Source: Rhodovulum sulfidophilum DSM 1374 (lineage in GTDB: Bacteria > Pseudomonadota > Alphaproteobacteria > Rhodobacterales > Rhodobacteraceae). From it: 64,000 nucleotides of DNA. Positions 9,311 through 18,369 of the stretch are shown one piece after another. Where the stretch lies: contig NZ_CP015418.1 of NCBI RefSeq assembly GCF_001633165.1, positions 1,481,001 to 1,545,000 of the forward strand, read 5' to 3'. Both the position numbers and the translations under genes were made by a program. How positions within the stretch are numbered: position 1 is the first letter of the stretch; every line of letters starts with the position of its first letter. The notes beneath the pieces are model-generated. The model had not been told where the DNA came from, searched no databases, and saw only the letters and a program-made list of their open reading frames with translations.

Positions 9311-9946
9311 ATGCAAAACTTCTTCGAAAGCCCCTTTCGCGGGGTGACGCTCGACAAACAGGTCGGCAACCCGAACATCCTGGTCGGCCGCTACAGCTAC
9401 TATTCGGGCTACTATCATGGCCACAGCTTCGATGACTGTGCCCGCTACCTTCTGCCCGACGAGGGTGTCGATCGCCTCGTGATCGGCAGCTTCTGTTCCA
9501 TCGGATCGGGCGCGGCCTTCGTCATGGCGGGCAATCAGGGCCACAGGAACGACTGGATCAGCACCTTTCCCTTCTACTGGATGTCGGAGGTTCCGGCATT
9601 CGAAGGGGCCGAGAACGGGTACAGGCCTGCGGGCGATACGGTCATCGGCAATGACGTCTGGATCGGGGCCGAGGCGATCATCATGCCCGGGGTGACGATC
9701 GGCGACGGGGCGGTGATCGGCACCCGCGCCGTGGTGACGCGCGATGTCGAGCCCTATGCCATCGTCGGTGGCAACCCGGCCCGGATCATCCGCAAGAGGT
9801 TCGAGGACGACCGCATCGCGCTGTTGCTCGACCTGCGGTGGTGGGAGTGGTCCGACGACCAGCTGCGGGTCGCGATGCCGATATTGACAAGCGGCAATGT
9901 CGAAAGGCTCCACAAGCACTGGGAAACGCATATCCGGTCCCGCTGA
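9311..9946 (+). CDS. catB: CatB-type (type B) chloramphenicol/xenobiotic O-acetyltransferase
   Basis: 211 residues, the usual length for the hexapeptide-repeat xenobiotic acetyltransferases. Left-handed beta-helix repeats are visible as [20 protein letters not shown] and [16 protein letters not shown]. The family's catalytic histidine is in [15 protein letters not shown] (about residue 78). The enzyme transfers acetyl from acetyl-CoA to a hydroxyl group of chloramphenicol or a related compound in the cytoplasm; whether this copy confers resistance cannot be read from the sequence. It stands alone, with a weak SD before the ATG and a hairpin right after the stop. Flanking IS relics and a monocistronic layout would fit acquisition by transfer, but its base composition is not strikingly different. 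Confidence 0.92.
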   Translation: MQNFFESPFRGVTLDKQVGNPNILVGRYSYYSGYYHGHSFDDCARYLLPDEGVDRLVIGSFCSIGSGAAFVMAGNQGHRNDWISTFPFYWMSEVPAFEGAENGYRPAGDTVIGNDVWIGAEAIIMPGVTIGDGAVIGTRAVVTRDVEPYAIVGGNPARIIRKRFEDDRIALLLDLRWWEWSDDQLRVAMPILTSGNVERLHKHWETHIRSR

Positions 9947-9952
9947 ACTGAA

Positions 9953-9981
9953 AGCACGCGCCATATTACGTGGCGCGTGCT
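9953..9981. terminator. Hairpin after catB
   Basis: AGCACGCGCCA, a 7-nt loop, then TGGCGCGTGCT: a perfect 11-bp GC-rich stem starting a few bases after the catB stop. There is no T-run behind it, so it may be a Rho-assisted or pausing terminator or an mRNA-stabilising end. Confidence 0.6.
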
Positions 9982-10080
9982 GTCCGGACCGCTGTCTGTC
10001 CGGAACCGTCGGATGCTGTGCCGGGCGCTGACCTCTGTTTCCGGGAGCAAGGATGGTTTCCTGCGGAGGCTGTTGGAAAA

Positions 10081-10178
10081 CGCGGCTGTCTGTCCGCAGG
10101 GCGCCATCTCAAGGGAAACGATCCCGCTTCGCCCTTGATCCTCAGCAGATGGCGTGGCCAGACAGTGTCCTAGCCGCG
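10081..10178. other. 98-nt nested long hairpin in a gene-free stretch
   Basis: Four successive stems close on one another: CGCGGCT (10081-10087) with AGCCGCG (10172-10178); GTCTG (10088) with CAGAC (10159-10163); CGCCATCT (10102-10109) with AGATGGCG (10147-10154); CAAGGG (10110-10115) with CCCTTG (10132-10137), plus a 16-nt loop. Bulges are mostly on the 3' side. No gene covers it (gap 9947-10399, between catB and a convergent siderophore gene). It could be a structured RNA, a MITE-like element or an extended transcription end. Confidence 0.45.
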
Positions 10179-10399
10179 CGGGGCCGTCGATGCCGCCGGC
10201 GGTCGCCGCCCTTCTGAGGGTAGGCGCGGATTGCGAGACCTGATCCCCTGGGCGACGAGGACGATGACCGGGTCGGTCGAGAACAAGGGAGGCGCGCCAT
10301 CGCCGGGGCTCCGGCAACATGTCCCTGTGGTCCATGATGGCGGGGCGCCTCGCTGCCTTGCTCCGGTTCAGGCGTCAGACGGCGGGCCCTCAAAACGGC

Positions 10400-11371
10400 C
10401 TAGCGGCGCCGATACCCCTCCCGCAACTCGTCGATGATGATCGAGAGCGAGGTCGGACCGGCGGCGGTGACATACCAGGCTTCCGGATCGGCGAAGATCA
10501 CCCGGTCATTTGCCCAGGCGGCGGTGCTTTCGAGCAGCGGGTTGGCGATCTGGTCGCGGGTCAGCACCGGCCGGTGTTCCATCACGGCCGTGCGGTCGAT
10601 GATGAACAGGATGTCGGGATCGGCCGCCTCGATGAATTCGCTCGTGACGGGCCGGCCGTGCAGTTCGGTTTCCGAAGCCTCCCCGGCCGGGGTCACGCCG
10701 AGATCGGAGAAGACGAAGCCGTAGCGCGAGCGCTGGCCGAAGGACCTGAAGGCCCCGTTATTGTAGAGCAGGATCAGCGCTTTCTCGGGGCGGTCGGCGA
10801 TCTCGTCGCGCAGTCGGGCGACCTGGCGGTCCAGCGCGGCGACGCCTTCTCGGGCGGCTTCTTCCTTGCCGAAGATCTTGCCCAGCGTCAGGAAATGGTC
10901 CTTCACCGCATCGAGATGCCCGGTGGCGCTGTTGCGGTAATCCACGTCGAAATAGAGCACGGGGGCGAAGCTCGAGATCTCCCGGTAATGTTCGGCCTGC
11001 AGCGGCGACATCAGCACCAGATCGGGCTGCAGCGCGTAGATCTGTTCGATGTTGGGCTTCACGATGAAACCGAGATCGCGGATTTGCGGGTCGTCGGCAT
11101 AGGCGGACAGGAAATGCGGCACGAAATCCTTCGGGATCCCCGCGACCGGCACGCCAAGACTGTCGAGGAAATCGAGATCGTTCATGCCCAGCGCCGCCAC
11201 GCGCTCGGGCCGGTGTTCGAGCACGGTCTCGCCCAGATCATGCGCAAGCGTCATCGGTGCGAAGGGGGTGGAGGCGGCCGTGTCGGCCTCTGCCGGGGCG
11301 GCGGCTCCGAAGATCAGCGCGGCAAGGGCCGAGGGCAGGCCGAGCCTGGTGGCAAGCGACGGGACGGGCAT
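10400..11371 (-). CDS. Ferric-siderophore ABC transporter, periplasmic binding protein
   Basis: 323 residues. A Sec-type signal peptide ends near AAAPAEA (about residue 28), followed by a class III (FatB/CeuE/VctP-like) binding fold: RPERVAALGMNDLDFLDSLG, then an LQPDLVLMSPLQAEHY segment typical of siderophore-binding proteins. There is no lipobox cysteine, so the protein is probably soluble in the periplasm. Two in-frame ATGs exist (11377 and 11371). AGGAG touches the first but sits 6 nt from the second, so 11371 is preferred. The ATPase stop overlaps this start region, indicating translational coupling. It is the last gene of the minus-strand uptake operon. Confidence 0.9.
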   Translation of the reverse strand: MPVPSLATRLGLPSALAALIFGAAAPAEADTAASTPFAPMTLAHDLGETVLEHRPERVAALGMNDLDFLDSLGVPVAGIPKDFVPHFLSAYADDPQIRDLGFIVKPNIEQIYALQPDLVLMSPLQAEHYREISSFAPVLYFDVDYRNSATGHLDAVKDHFLTLGKIFGKEEAAREGVAALDRQVARLRDEIADRPEKALILLYNNGAFRSFGQRSRYGFVFSDLGVTPAGEASETELHGRPVTSEFIEAADPDILFIIDRTAVMEHRPVLTRDQIANPLLESTAAWANDRVIFADPEAWYVTAAGPTSLSIIIDELREGYRRR

Positions 11372-11373
11372 GA

Positions 11374-12147
11374 TCATCTCCTGTGACGGGGGGTGAAGTA
11401 GTTGCACAGCACGCTGTCGCCGTTGCGCAGCACCTGAAAGTCGAGGTCGTAAAGCGCGCGCAGGCGGTCCTCGGTCACGATCTCGGCGACCGGGCCGCTG
11501 CAGGCCAGCCTGCCATCCTTCAGCGCCAGGATATGGTCCGAATAGTTGGCGGCGAAATTGATGTCGTGAATGACCAGCACGACGGTGCGGCCCAGGTCGT
11601 CGCAAAGCTGGCGCAGGGCGCGCATGATCTCGACCGCGTGATGCATGTCGAGATTGTTCAGGGGCTCGTCGAGCAGCAGGCATTCGGTTTCCTGCGCGAC
11701 GGTCATTGCGAGATAGGCCAGTTGCCGCTGTCCGCCGCTGAGCTCGTCGATATTCCTGTGCCGCAGCTCGTCCAGCGACAGGAAGGCCAGGGCCCGGTCG
11801 ATGGCCGCGCGATCCTCCCGGCTCAGCCTGCCGCGGCTGTAGGGAAACCGTCCGAAGGCCACCAGATCCTCGACGCTGAGCCTGAGGTCGAGACCGGGCG
11901 CCTGGCGCAGTGTCGCGACCTGACGGGCGTATCTGTCGGGGGCGATGTCGCCGACCGGCGTTCCGGCAAGCCTGACCTGTCCGCCGCTGGGGCGCAGAAG
12001 CCGGGCCATCAGCATCAGCAGCGTGCTCTTGCCGGCGGCGTTGGGCCCGATCAGCGAGGTCAGCCGACCGCGCGGGATCCCGGCGGTGACGCCGCTCAGG
12101 ACGGGCTTGTCGCCATAGGTCTTCGATAGCTCGGTGACGGTGATCAT
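11374..12147 (-). CDS. Ferric-siderophore ABC transporter, ATPase
   Basis: 257 residues with Walker A GPNAAGKST, signature LSGGQRQ, Walker B CLLLDEPLNNLD and the H-loop VIHDINFAANYSDH. It is the FepC/FatE-like ATPase that powers import of ferric siderophore through the two FecCD permeases encoded upstream. It overlaps the preceding permease gene by 4 bp (ATGA) and runs into the start of the binding-protein gene. Confidence 0.95.
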   Translation of the reverse strand: MITVTELSKTYGDKPVLSGVTAGIPRGRLTSLIGPNAAGKSTLLMLMARLLRPSGGQVRLAGTPVGDIAPDRYARQVATLRQAPGLDLRLSVEDLVAFGRFPYSRGRLSREDRAAIDRALAFLSLDELRHRNIDELSGGQRQLAYLAMTVAQETECLLLDEPLNNLDMHHAVEIMRALRQLCDDLGRTVVLVIHDINFAANYSDHILALKDGRLACSGPVAEIVTEDRLRALYDLDFQVLRNGDSVLCNYFTPRHRR

Positions 12148-13085
12148 GCGGGTCTCCCGGCGCGGCGCAGGATGAGGAACAGGAAATATCCACCGCAGAT
12201 CAGGTTGATCAGGATGCCGACCGTGGTGCCGAAGCGGAACAGATGCTGCACCATCAGCTCGGCGATCAGCAGCATGGCGACCGCGACGAGGCTGCCCGCG
12301 GGCAGGGTCCGGCGGTGGCGAAAGCCGCCTGTCAGCGCATAGGCGATATTGGCGATGAAGATGCCCATGAAGGCGGACGGGCCGATCAGGCTTGTGGTCG
12401 CGGCGGCGAACACGGCGATCAGCGTCAGGCAGAGCCGCACCTCGCGCGGGTGATCGAGGCCGAGCGACAGCGCCTGATCCCGCCCCAGCGCCATGACATC
12501 CCAGATCGCGGCGCGGCGCAGGGCGATGGCCCCGGCCGCGAGGACCGCGACGGCCGAGATGGCAAGCCGGTTCGGCGAAATCCCGTCGAGGGAGATCAAC
12601 GCGAAGCTTTGCAGCACCGCGAATTCGCCGGGGCTTATTTGCAACTGGACGAACTGGGTGATGCTGGTCAGCGTGAGCGTGAGCACCAGGCCGATCAGAA
12701 GCATCCGGTGCATGCTGTTGCGCTCGTCCCGGAACAGCAGGCCATGCAGCGCCAGAGACCAGCCCAGCATCAGCGCCAGCGACAGGGCCATATTGCCGAG
12801 ATCGCCCAGCAGCCGCAGGCTGGCCGTGCCCAGCGCCAGGACCAGAAGTGCCTGAAGCAGCAGATAGGCCGCCTCGTAGCCCATGATGGCGGGCGTCAGG
12901 ATGCGGTTGCGGGCGACGGTCTGGAACAGGATCGAGGCCATCGCGATGCCGGTGCCGCCGACCGCCATCGCGCCCAGCCGGATCAGGCGTCGGCTGAGCA
13001 AGAAGCCCGGCGCAAAGCCCGTGCCCCAGCCGAGATAGAGCAGCGCCAGGGCGGCCAGCGCCGCGAGGACAAGGCCGTGCCTCAT
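12144..13085 (-). CDS. FecCD-family siderophore permease (second subunit)
   Basis: 313 residues, with about nine or ten membrane helices and FecCD signatures such as GGTGIAMASILFQTVARN and IGPSAFMGIFIANIAYALTG. It forms the inner-membrane channel together with the product of the preceding gene, from which it is separated by a 4-bp ATGA overlap; the next overlap leads into the ATPase gene. The pair resembles the FatC/FatD and CeuB/CeuC type of heterodimer. Confidence 0.93.
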   Translation of the reverse strand: MRHGLVLAALAALALLYLGWGTGFAPGFLLSRRLIRLGAMAVGGTGIAMASILFQTVARNRILTPAIMGYEAAYLLLQALLVLALGTASLRLLGDLGNMALSLALMLGWSLALHGLLFRDERNSMHRMLLIGLVLTLTLTSITQFVQLQISPGEFAVLQSFALISLDGISPNRLAISAVAVLAAGAIALRRAAIWDVMALGRDQALSLGLDHPREVRLCLTLIAVFAAATTSLIGPSAFMGIFIANIAYALTGGFRHRRTLPAGSLVAVAMLLIAELMVQHLFRFGTTVGILINLICGGYFLFLILRRAGRPA

Positions 13086-14056
13086 GCCGGCCGGCGCAGG
13101 ATCAACAGCAGGAAGATGGCGCCGCCGACAGCGCCCACGGTCAGCCCCAGCGGCACCTCGTAGGGGTAGATCACGATCCGGCCCAGGATATCGCAGAAGA
13201 GCAGCAGGCAGCCGCCGCTCAGCGCGACCGTGGGCAGCGTATGCCGCAGATTGTCGCCGCGCCAGAGCGTCACCAGATTGGGCACGACCAGCCCGACGAA
13301 GGGCACGGCGCCGGCGGTGATCACGGTGGCCGCGACGGTGGCGGAAACCAGCGTCAGGCCCAGCGCGACCATGCCGCGATAGCCCAGCCCGAGGCTCTCG
13401 GCCATGTCCTGCCCCATCGCCAGCACGGTGAAGCGGCGGGCAAAGACATAGGTCAGCGCGACCACCGGCAGGACAAGGTAGATCATCTCGTAATGGCCCT
13501 GCACGATGCGCGAGAAATCCCCCAGCATCCAGCCCTGCATGCTTTGCAGCATATTGCGGCTGAAGGCGTAGAACTCGGCCAGCGCGCCCAGCACGGCGCC
13601 GAACATCAGCCCGATCACCGGCACCAGCACGGCATCGCGAAAGCGGATGCGCTGCAGGATCGCGACAAAGATCAGGTTGGCGGCGAGGCAGAACAGCATC
13701 GCAACGCCCATCCGCAGCAGCGGTGCTGCGGCCGGAAACAGCGTCAGCGCCACCAGGATGCCGAGCTTGGCCGCCTCCATGCCGCCGGTGGTGGCGGGCT
13801 CGGCAAAGCGGTTGCGCAGGATCTGCTGCAGGATCACGCCGCTGATCGCCAGCCCCATGCCGGTCAGCACCAGCGCGATCAGCCGGGGCAGGCGGCTGGC
13901 GGTCAGGACCAGCAGCGCCTCGGGCGACGGATCGAAAATCCAGCCGATCCCGATATCCTTCGCCCCTATCAGAAGCGAGGCAAGGCTCAGCGCTGCAAAG
14001 GCGGCCGGCAGGGCTGCGCGCCGGGCCAGTGACGGTGGGGCAGGGGAAAGAGGCAT
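13082..14056 (-). CDS. FecCD-family siderophore permease (first subunit)
   Basis: 324 residues from the ATG at 14056. Typical features are LTGMGLAISGVILQQILRN near the N-terminus, GLGYRGMVALGL in the middle and GAVPFVGLVVPN near the C-terminus. The frame stays open further upstream, but that part lies inside the ABC exporter gene, so 14056, 10 bp after that gene's stop, is the sensible start although its SD is weak. It pairs with the next permease in the membrane. Confidence 0.92.
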   Translation of the reverse strand: MPLSPAPPSLARRAALPAAFAALSLASLLIGAKDIGIGWIFDPSPEALLVLTASRLPRLIALVLTGMGLAISGVILQQILRNRFAEPATTGGMEAAKLGILVALTLFPAAAPLLRMGVAMLFCLAANLIFVAILQRIRFRDAVLVPVIGLMFGAVLGALAEFYAFSRNMLQSMQGWMLGDFSRIVQGHYEMIYLVLPVVALTYVFARRFTVLAMGQDMAESLGLGYRGMVALGLTLVSATVAATVITAGAVPFVGLVVPNLVTLWRGDNLRHTLPTVALSGGCLLLFCDILGRIVIYPYEVPLGLTVGAVGGAIFLLLILRRPA

Positions 14057-14066
14057 CGGGCGGGCG

Positions 14067-15806
14067 CTATTCGGGGCTGTCCATGCGCCAGGCTTGCGCG
14101 GCCTCACGCAGTCGCAGAAGCCAGGCATAGGGCCCGCCGCGTTGCGCCAGCGCCTCGGGCGGGCCCTGTTCGACGATCCGCCCGGCCTCCAGCACGGCGA
14201 CCCGGTCGGCCATGCGGATCGTGGAAAGCTGATGCGCGATCACGATCAGCGTCCGCTTGCCGCGCAGCCGGGCGAGCGTCTCGGTGACGAGCGCGCGGTT
14301 CGCCGCATCGAGTGCTGCGGTCGCCTCGTCGACCAGCAGGATCGGGGCGTCCTTGAGCAGGGCCCGCGCGATGGCGATGCGCTGGCGTTCTCCGCCCGAG
14401 AGCCGGACGCCGCCCTCGCCGGTCGGGCTGTCGAGCCCTTGCGGCAGGCGTCGGACGATCTCGTCGACCCCGGCGAGCCGGGCCGCCTCGGCGATCTCTT
14501 CCGCGTCGGCATCGGGGCGGCCCATGCGGATGTTCTCGGCAATCGTGCCCTCGAGCAGATAGGTGTCCTGGAAGATCTGGCTGATCTGCGCCGAGAGGAC
14601 CTCTTCGGACATGTCGCGCACATCCACGCCGCCGATCGAGACGCGGCCGCGCTCGACGTCGAAGAACCGTGCAACCAGCCGCACCACGGTGCTTTTGCCC
14701 GATCCCGAGGCGCCGACGAGCGCGGTCATGCTGCCCGGCGCGACCCGGAGCGACAGGCCCTCCAGCACGGGCGCCGTGTCGGGTGAATAGCGAAAGGTCA
14801 CATCCTCCAGCGCGACCGAGCTGTCGCGGGGGGGCTGGGGATGCTCGGCGCGGGGCAGGGGGCGGGCCTCGGCGATCTCCGTCAGTGCGGCAAGGTGGTT
14901 GCGCGCGCCGCGCAGCGCCTCGCCATATCCTGCCAGCTCGGTCATCGGCTCGATGAAGCGCTGCGCCAGCACCAGCGCAACGACCAGCGACAGCCCTTGC
15001 GCGGGCGTCAGATCGGCGTCGAGCAAGCGGAGCGCGACAAGGAGCATGGCCGCGAAGACCGCCTGAAGCGCCCAGCCGTTCAGCACGACCGAGGCGGTCG
15101 ACAGGCGGATCAGCCGACGCACGGCCTGGCGCTGTCCGGCAAAGGCATCCATGAGAAACCGCGCGCTGGCCCCGTCGCCGCTGAAGGCGCGCAGCACGGC
15201 CTGGGTGCGGGCGAACTCCACCGCGCGCTCGCCGGTCCGGGCCGCCGCCGCGTGATAGCCGCGATCCGCGTCGCGCCCCAGCCGCGCGGCAAGCGCGAAG
15301 ACGGCGACCATGAGGGGAAGCGCCGCCAGTGCGATCAGGCCGATCCGCGGCTCCAGCCAGAACAGCACCAGCGCAAGGCCGGGGGGCACCACCAGCCCGG
15401 TCAGGACCGGGGTGAAGACATGGGCGGGCAGCTGCGCCACCTCCATCACCCCCTGGGTCAGCGCATGGTTCAGGCGGCCGGTCGCGGCGCTGTCGAACCA
15501 GCCGATGGGCAGGCGCGCGACATGATTGCCAAGCCGCAGGCGGACCCCTTCGAGAACCGCGATTCCCACCTTGATGCCGGCCTGTTCGACCTGTCTGCGC
15601 AGGATCAGGCAGGCCAGCGCGCCCGTCAGCAGGGCGGCCAGCCAGGGCAGCGCGGCCGCCGCATCGCCCTGCAGCAGGCGCAGCAGAACGGGGACGGTCA
15701 GCGCGATGGTAATCGTGTTCAGCGCGCCCGAGGCCAGCGCCATTGCGGCGTAGTGGCGGAAGATCTTCACATCGTCGCCCAGCAATTTCAGGAACATGCG
15801 CATCAT
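14067..15806 (-). CDS. ABC half-transporter, YbtQ/IrtB-like (siderophore-associated)
   Basis: 579 residues: an N-terminal six-helix exporter-fold membrane domain (about 1-310) and a C-terminal ATPase with Walker A GASGSGKST, signature LSGGERQR and Walker B ILLVDEAT. Its position next to a second half-transporter inside a siderophore-uptake operon matches YbtP/YbtQ of Yersinia and IrtA/IrtB of mycobacteria, exporter-fold heterodimers that import ferric siderophore or release its iron at the inner membrane. It starts within a 4-bp overlap with the upstream half-transporter gene, suggesting equimolar production. Confidence 0.9.
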   Translation of the reverse strand: MMRMFLKLLGDDVKIFRHYAAMALASGALNTITIALTVPVLLRLLQGDAAAALPWLAALLTGALACLILRRQVEQAGIKVGIAVLEGVRLRLGNHVARLPIGWFDSAATGRLNHALTQGVMEVAQLPAHVFTPVLTGLVVPPGLALVLFWLEPRIGLIALAALPLMVAVFALAARLGRDADRGYHAAAARTGERAVEFARTQAVLRAFSGDGASARFLMDAFAGQRQAVRRLIRLSTASVVLNGWALQAVFAAMLLVALRLLDADLTPAQGLSLVVALVLAQRFIEPMTELAGYGEALRGARNHLAALTEIAEARPLPRAEHPQPPRDSSVALEDVTFRYSPDTAPVLEGLSLRVAPGSMTALVGASGSGKSTVVRLVARFFDVERGRVSIGGVDVRDMSEEVLSAQISQIFQDTYLLEGTIAENIRMGRPDADAEEIAEAARLAGVDEIVRRLPQGLDSPTGEGGVRLSGGERQRIAIARALLKDAPILLVDEATAALDAANRALVTETLARLRGKRTLIVIAHQLSTIRMADRVAVLEAGRIVEQGPPEALAQRGGPYAWLLRLREAAQAWRMDSPE

Positions 15807-17611
15807 CGGGCGATCTCCGGGTCTTGGGTCGGGGCGGGCAGCTGCGATCCGCTCTGCGCCCAGAGCGTGGCATAGCGCCCGTTTCGCGCCAGAAGCGCCT
15901 CATGGGTGCCGGTTTCCGCGATGCGGCCATCCTGCAGCACCACGATGCGGTCGGCCCCGGTAACGGTTTCCAGCCGGTGCGCGATGACCAGCAGCGTGCG
16001 GCCCCGCGCCAGTTCGGACAGCGCCTTCTGAAGCGCCAGCTCGCCTTCGGCATCCATCGCCGAGGTCACCTCGTCGAGCACGAGCAGCGGCGGGTTGAGC
16101 AGCAGCGCGCGGGCGATGCTGACGCGCTGCGCCTCGCCGCCCGAGAGCATGGCGTCGCGCCCCAGGATGCTGTCATAGCCCTGCGGCAGGGCCAGGATGC
16201 GGTCATGGATCTGGGCGGCCCTGGCCGCGGCCGTCACCTCTTCGCGGGTCGCATCGGGACGGCCCAGGGCGATGTTGTCATGCAGGCTGGCATGGATCAG
16301 CTGCACGTCCTGCAGCACGAAGCCCATGCGCCGGTACAGCTCGGCAGGCACGATGTCGCGCAGATCGGTCCCGCCCAGCGTGATCCGCCCCTCGGTGGGA
16401 TCGAAGAACCGCAGCGCCAGCCGCGCGATGGTGGATTTTCCCGCCCCCGAGGCGCCGACAATGGCGGTCATGGTGCCGGGCTCCAGCGTCAGGTCGATGT
16501 CCGAAAGGGTCTCGGTTCCGTCCTCATAGGCATAGCTGACCGCCTCGAAGCACAGCCGGTTTCCGTCGGGCGTCACGCCCTCGCCGGGGGGCGGCACGGG
16601 CAGGGTCGGGGTGTTCAGCACCGCGTCGATCCGGTCGGCTGCGGCGGTGGAATGTGCCAGCCCATGCGCCATGAAGCCCAGAAGCAGAAGCGGCGCCGAG
16701 ACCCCCGGCGCGATCAGAAGGAACGGAAGAAGATCGGCCGGGGCCATCCATCCGGCTCCGATGAACAGCGCACCCGAGGCGAGCACGATGCTGACCACGG
16801 TGACGGGGGTGATCAGCGCGTTGGCCGTCGCCAGCGGGGCGACCAGCGGCTTCGTGAAGCGCAGGAACGCGTCCAGGAACCGATGCACCGCCCCCGAATA
16901 GGCCTCATGCGCCTCGCCGGTCTTGCCGAAGGTGCGCAGGACCGGCATCGCCCTGCCGAACTCTCCCACCGCATCGCCGATCGCGGTCTGGGCCGAGACA
17001 TAGCTTGCCATGCGGTCCGGGCCGATGGATCTGCGGGTGGCGCCGAAAATGAGGTAATAGAGCGGGAAGGGCGCGAGGCTGACGATCGCCATGCGCCAGT
17101 CGACAAGGGCGAGGAACGCTGCGGCGGCGGCGATGGCGCCGAAGCAGCGCGCCCGCGTGGTGAAATAATGCGCCGAGAGCTCGTGCAGCGTGTTCATGTC
17201 GTCCTGCAGCGCCCGCTTGACGCTGCCCGAGCTGCGCGAGGTGAACCAGCCCAGCGGAACCTGCGTGAGACGCTCGGTCAGGCGGTTGCGCAAGGTGTCG
17301 GTCAGGGAATTGTCGGCGAGGTGGGCCAGGTATTCCGCCAGCGTCAGCAGGGACAATCCGACGACGAGCGCCGCGATACAGATCGTCGCGACGGTCAGCA
17401 CCGGCACCGTCGCCGCGGCCTCGGGCAGGCCAAGCGCCTGACGCCCGATCAGGGCGATCCCGGCCAGCGGCACAAGGGTCAGGATCTGCCCGGCGCCGGC
17501 AAGTGCGGCGGCCAGGCGCAGCTGCATGCGAATCGGCGCCAGGAGGCGGGTGATCGGCGGGGTGGAGGGCCCGGCGGGGCCATTGGGCTGTGTTGTCATG
17601 TCACCAGGCAT
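15803..17611 (-). CDS. ABC half-transporter, YbtP/IrtA-like (siderophore-associated)
   Basis: Up to 602 residues, the first gene of the minus-strand siderophore operon. Exporter-fold membrane domain followed by an ATPase with Walker A GASGAGKST, signature LSGGEAQR and Walker B LLVLDEVT. It lacks the N-terminal siderophore-interaction (flavoreductase) domain of mycobacterial IrtA, so YbtP is the closer model. ATGs at 17611 and 17599 are both possible; neither has a strong SD. The promoter is shared with the divergent TetR gene, and an ATAAACTAA half-site at 17660 lies between them. Confidence 0.9.
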   Translation of the reverse strand: MPGDMTTQPNGPAGPSTPPITRLLAPIRMQLRLAAALAGAGQILTLVPLAGIALIGRQALGLPEAAATVPVLTVATICIAALVVGLSLLTLAEYLAHLADNSLTDTLRNRLTERLTQVPLGWFTSRSSGSVKRALQDDMNTLHELSAHYFTTRARCFGAIAAAAAFLALVDWRMAIVSLAPFPLYYLIFGATRRSIGPDRMASYVSAQTAIGDAVGEFGRAMPVLRTFGKTGEAHEAYSGAVHRFLDAFLRFTKPLVAPLATANALITPVTVVSIVLASGALFIGAGWMAPADLLPFLLIAPGVSAPLLLLGFMAHGLAHSTAAADRIDAVLNTPTLPVPPPGEGVTPDGNRLCFEAVSYAYEDGTETLSDIDLTLEPGTMTAIVGASGAGKSTIARLALRFFDPTEGRITLGGTDLRDIVPAELYRRMGFVLQDVQLIHASLHDNIALGRPDATREEVTAAARAAQIHDRILALPQGYDSILGRDAMLSGGEAQRVSIARALLLNPPLLVLDEVTSAMDAEGELALQKALSELARGRTLLVIAHRLETVTGADRIVVLQDGRIAETGTHEALLARNGRYATLWAQSGSQLPAPTQDPEIAR

Positions 17612-17659
17612 TCAGTCGATGGGCGCGCCGCCCGGGGGGGTGGATTTTCTATAGGGTCC

Positions 17660-17668
17660 ATAAACTAA
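17660..17668. promoter_or_regulatory. ATAAACTAA half-site, candidate TetR site
   Basis: ATAAACTAA lies in the divergent gap between the YbtP-like gene and the TetR gene. The same 9-mer forms one arm of the perfect palindrome at 18445-18466 upstream of the receptor gene. Shared use by the local TetR protein is inferred. Confidence 0.4.
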
Positions 17669-17784
17669 ACATGCAAGAAAGACCCAGAGAAACACTCGGA
17701 TATGAAAGGCGGGCTGTTTGTCAGACTGTGGCGCAGGCGTTACCTTCGTGTGATCACGCTTTGCCGCGCAATGGAGATGCCGCG

Positions 17785-18369
17785 ATGACCGATCCCAAGC
17801 CCAGACCCGGCCGAGGCCGCCCGCGGACCATCACCCGCGAGCGGGTTGCCGATGCCGGCATCGCCCTGGGTCTGGCGCAGTTGTCCGTCGTGGGCGTCGC
17901 GGCCGCTTTGGGGGTCACGCAGATGGCGCTTTACAAGCGTGTCGGCGGCCTCGAAGAGCTGCGCAGCCTGGTCGCCGAGGAGGCCTTCCTGCGCTGGCCC
18001 CTGCCGGACCCTGAAGAGGATGCGGATCTCGAGGCCTATCTGCACCGTTTCAGCCTCAGCCTCTGGCGTCTGGTGCACCGGCATGCGGGGATTGCGCCCT
18101 ACCTTCTGCGCCGCGACTGGATCACCGATGCGATGCTGTGCCACACGCAAGAACACCAGGCGCGGGTGGCCGAGTGCTTCGGGCTGACAGCGGCGCAGTC
18201 CAGTCGGCTGGTCTTTACCGTTGCCTATCATTGCTGCGCCATCGCCGATACGTCCCGGTCGGAGGCGCCCTCGGAGGCACCGGACGGGGAGAAGATCGAA
18301 CCGTTGCACGAGTTCGGCCTGAAGGCGCTGATTGCCGGAGCGATCGCGCTGAGCGGGGATGACGGGTGA
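17785..18369 (+). CDS. TetR-family regulator of the siderophore module
   Basis: 194 residues from the ATG at 17785, preceded by TGGAG at 8 nt. The N-terminal helix-turn-helix reads VAAALGVTQMALYKRVGG (about residues 35-55), and the rest is an all-helical ligand/dimer domain. It sits between the minus-strand ABC operon and the plus-strand receptor gene. Iron-uptake genes in this group are usually governed by Fur/Irr/RirA-type regulators, and I see no obvious Fur box here, so local TetR control (perhaps by the siderophore itself) is an interesting possibility. Confidence 0.85.
   Translation: MTDPKPRPGRGRPRTITRERVADAGIALGLAQLSVVGVAAALGVTQMALYKRVGGLEELRSLVAEEAFLRWPLPDPEEDADLEAYLHRFSLSLWRLVHRHAGIAPYLLRRDWITDAMLCHTQEHQARVAECFGLTAAQSSRLVFTVAYHCCAIADTSRSEAPSEAPDGEKIEPLHEFGLKALIAGAIALSGDDG

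Noticed and set aside
10319..11386. Plus-strand frame opposite the siderophore-binding protein
   Set aside because: No SD or domain; the minus strand encodes a convincing signal peptide and binding fold.
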